From contig JABDCT010000004.1 in assembly GCA_013287985.1 (NCBI GenBank), positions 1-64,000 of the forward strand: DNA of 64,000 nucleotides. Direction: 5' to 3'. The position numbers and the translations under genes were made by a program. Within the stretch, counting starts at the first letter, position 1, and each line of letters starts with the position of its first letter. The notes under the pieces were generated by a model. It saw only the letters and a program-made list of their open reading frames with translations, was not told where the DNA came from and searched no databases. Shown here piece by piece: positions 62,626-64,000 of this stretch. This DNA comes from Chlamydiota bacterium (GTDB lineage: Bacteria; Chlamydiota; Chlamydiia; Chlamydiales; Rhabdochlamydiaceae).

Positions 62626-63098
62626 ACTTCGCGCATCTTGATTGCATAGCGGAAGTAGATCATCGCTCCATTTACCAGTGCAGAACCGATCGTCACGTCG
62701 AGCAGCCCGTGGAGATCGCTTGGCAGCTGCATCCAGTGCATCAGCCTCCCAAGGCCGATCATCCCGATCACGAGCAGGTAGTCGTGGATGCGGTAGAGCT
62801 TGGTGAGCTTAATATGCCCCTGCATAGGAGCAATGCGGGCAATGGTGCGTCTAGCTGATCGCGCCAGCGCCCATCGCCCTTTTATCATGCCGAGAAGAAG
62901 CCCGAGAACCACGATAAAGAGCAGAGAAGGCACGAGAGCCCCGGTAAAGGCGTACATAAGGGCATTGAGGAGAGGTCCCGTCTTTTTTCCGCTAACGAAA
63001 GAGAGCGATAAAAGAAGGTGCAGCCCTTTCCCGAGAAGAGCGAGGCCAATAGAAAACCAGATAAAGCCCGCTAGGGCGATCAATGAATGTTTCTTCAT
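62616..63098 (-). CDS. small integral membrane protein of unknown function
   Basis: The 160-residue protein has four hydrophobic segments (about 5-27, 41-67, 93-115, 132-150). No family is recognised; the middle GKRWALAR-type basic loop and KLYRIHDYLLVIGMIGLG may be conserved. The start at 63098 (MKKHSLIALAGFIWF) is chosen because the preceding frame to 63251 is basic, non-membrane and antisense to the PIN gene start. It converges on rlmH with a 10-nt overlap. Confidence 0.65.
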   Translation of the reverse strand: MKKHSLIALAGFIWFSIGLALLGKGLHLLLSLSFVSGKKTGPLLNALMYAFTGALVPSLLFIVVLGLLLGMIKGRWALARSARRTIARIAPMQGHIKLTKLYRIHDYLLVIGMIGLGRLMHWMQLPSDLHGLLDVTIGSALVNGAMIYFRYAIKMREVHL

Positions 63099-63159
63099 TC
63101 GACAAAAAAGATTTAGCTCCCTACAATCCACTCTAACTATATAGCTATAGAGGATTTTC

Positions 63160-64000
63160 ATGAATATTTCTCTACTTTTCCTTCGCGTTCTCTTCTTGAT
63201 CTTAAGTATTTTCTTTATGACCACCTTCATGGTGACAACCGCTACCGGCACCCCCCTTCAAAACACCCTTTTCGGGATCGGTCTGGGAGTAGCTTTTGGA
63301 GCACTTCTGATCGGCTTTGACATGCTTTTCCGTCGCTTTAATCTGCGCTCTTTTAACATCGCGATCATCGGGATTTTCTTCGGCTACCTGATGGGCCAGG
63401 CGCTTGTTCTCATCCTAGATGCAGTCATGGACTTGAGCCACATCAAAACGGCTCTAGATACGCAAACCACTGATCTGATCAAAGTGGCGCTTTTCCTCTT
63501 TGGCATATACCTGGGAACGATTTTAACTCTGCGCTCCGCCGACGAAATCTACGTGAGCATCCCTTTTGTCAAGTTCGCACCCAGTGTGCAAAAGAAGAAA
63601 GATCTGATCGTAGACGCTTCCGTATTACTCGACACGCGCGTTATCGATGTCGCCGCAACCGGACTTCTCGACCATCAGCTTGTCATCCCGCGTTTCATCA
63701 TAAAAGACCTCCACATGCAAGCAGAAACAGGAGATGAGAACTCAAAAGCCAAAGCCAAGCGCTGCCTAGATACGATAAAACGCCTGGAGAGCATCTCTCA
63801 CTTGGAACTCCGCTTCCACGACACCGATTTCCCCGATGTAAAAGAGACATTCAATAAGCTGATCCGCTTAAGCCGCCTCCTCGATGGCTATATCTTGACC
63901 GCTGATCTCTCTCGTCTACAGATGAGCGTCGTCGAAGATATCAAGGTCATCAATATCCACGCCCTCTCCAATGCGCTGAAACCCCTCATGCAGGCGGGTG
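63160..64000 (+). CDS. PIN-domain membrane protein, 3' end beyond window
   Basis: The frame is open from ATG 63160 to the window edge (280 codons). Four hydrophobic segments in the N-terminal 120 residues precede a PIN domain: LIVDASVLLDTRVIDVAATG (about 148-167), VIPRFIIKDLHMQAE, then LDGYILTADLSRLQ and VKVINIH-type VINIHALSNAL. This is the plan of YacL-like proteins, where a PIN domain (an RNase fold) is followed by TRAM; the TRAM part would lie past the edge. The catalytic Asp positions of the first and third PIN motifs are present. GAGG lies 8 nt upstream of the ATG. Confidence 0.87.
   Translation, partial: MNISLLFLRVLFLILSIFFMTTFMVTTATGTPLQNTLFGIGLGVAFGALLIGFDMLFRRFNLRSFNIAIIGIFFGYLMGQALVLILDAVMDLSHIKTALDTQTTDLIKVALFLFGIYLGTILTLRSADEIYVSIPFVKFAPSVQKKKDLIVDASVLLDTRVIDVAATGLLDHQLVIPRFIIKDLHMQAETGDENSKAKAKRCLDTIKRLESISHLELRFHDTDFPDVKETFNKLIRLSRLLDGYILTADLSRLQMSVVEDIKVINIHALSNALKPLMQAG

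Overview
The window reads as a chromosome segment of an environmental (non-Chlamydiaceae) member of the Chlamydiae. The evidence is several gene neighbourhoods known from Chlamydia: xseA-xseB-dxs; a DUF721 gene followed by gyrB-gyrA-tmk-holB; a second dnaA directly behind yidC; dcd, ruvB, a SpoIID-like gene, glgX, a homologue of the type III secretion chaperone Slc1, ssb and pepA; and paired CBS-domain hemolysin-like genes, a NifS-like gene and a PP2C phosphatase. The Slc1 homologue is especially close in sequence to what I recall of CT043. A complete o-succinylbenzoate menaquinone pathway argues against Chlamydiaceae, which use the futalosine route. I cannot fix the family; Waddliaceae- or Criblamydiaceae-like lineages are possible.

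Layout. 0-6.6 kb: end of a HEAT-like gene, then a broken lptD 5' part joined to a broken xseA 3' part, then xseB-dxs-nadK-APC permease, all coupled by 4-nt overlaps. 6.6-10.9 kb: a duplicated accessory island holding a remnant of a second permease gene, intact and decayed copies of a small-gene cassette, three paralogous Cys/Ser-rich proteins of unknown function, and palindromic repeats. 11-19 kb (minus strand): holB, tmk, gyrA, gyrB, DUF721 and mgtE. 19-24 kb: typA, then a second accessory island with a nonsense-broken NTPase, a toxin-antitoxin-like pair, and a coiled-coil protein beside a membrane protein. 24.1-31.7 kb: the menaquinone operon menG-F-D-H-B-A-C-E. A 787-residue protein combining a transglutaminase-like triad and a methyltransferase-like segment follows, then a DHNA-CoA thioesterase (menI candidate) that supplies the last missing step.

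34.6-40.5 kb: a TPR protein, yidC and a dnaA paralogue. 40.5-47.4 kb: Slc1, glgX, a CPBP protease, a PP2C phosphatase, nifS and a Ser/Thr kinase. 47.4-53.1 kb: two CNNM/CorC-type proteins, an FtsB-like protein, dcd, ruvB, SpoIID and the 4.5S signal recognition particle RNA. 53.1-64 kb: a secreted cupin, a BBP7-like outer-membrane barrel, mazG, a glycosyltransferase, an RluA-type synthase, pepA, ssb, an unknown protein, lgt, rlmH, a membrane protein and a PIN-domain protein cut by the window edge.

The least expected signals are four. (1) Housekeeping transcription units often have a sigma-70-like promoter whose -10 box lies only 6-9 nt before the ATG and no Shine-Dalgarno sequence, which suggests leaderless mRNAs; many accessory genes instead have clear Shine-Dalgarno sequences. 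(2) The 6.4-10.9 kb island records a segmental duplication in which the lost permease copy was apparently once functional. (3) A family of long palindromes with shared ends sits at gene 3' ends, with one half-arm embedded at a start codon. (4) The lptD/xseA junction at about 1.5-1.6 kb is either a real deletion or an assembly join. I saw no tRNA, rRNA, CRISPR array, transposase or phage structural gene.
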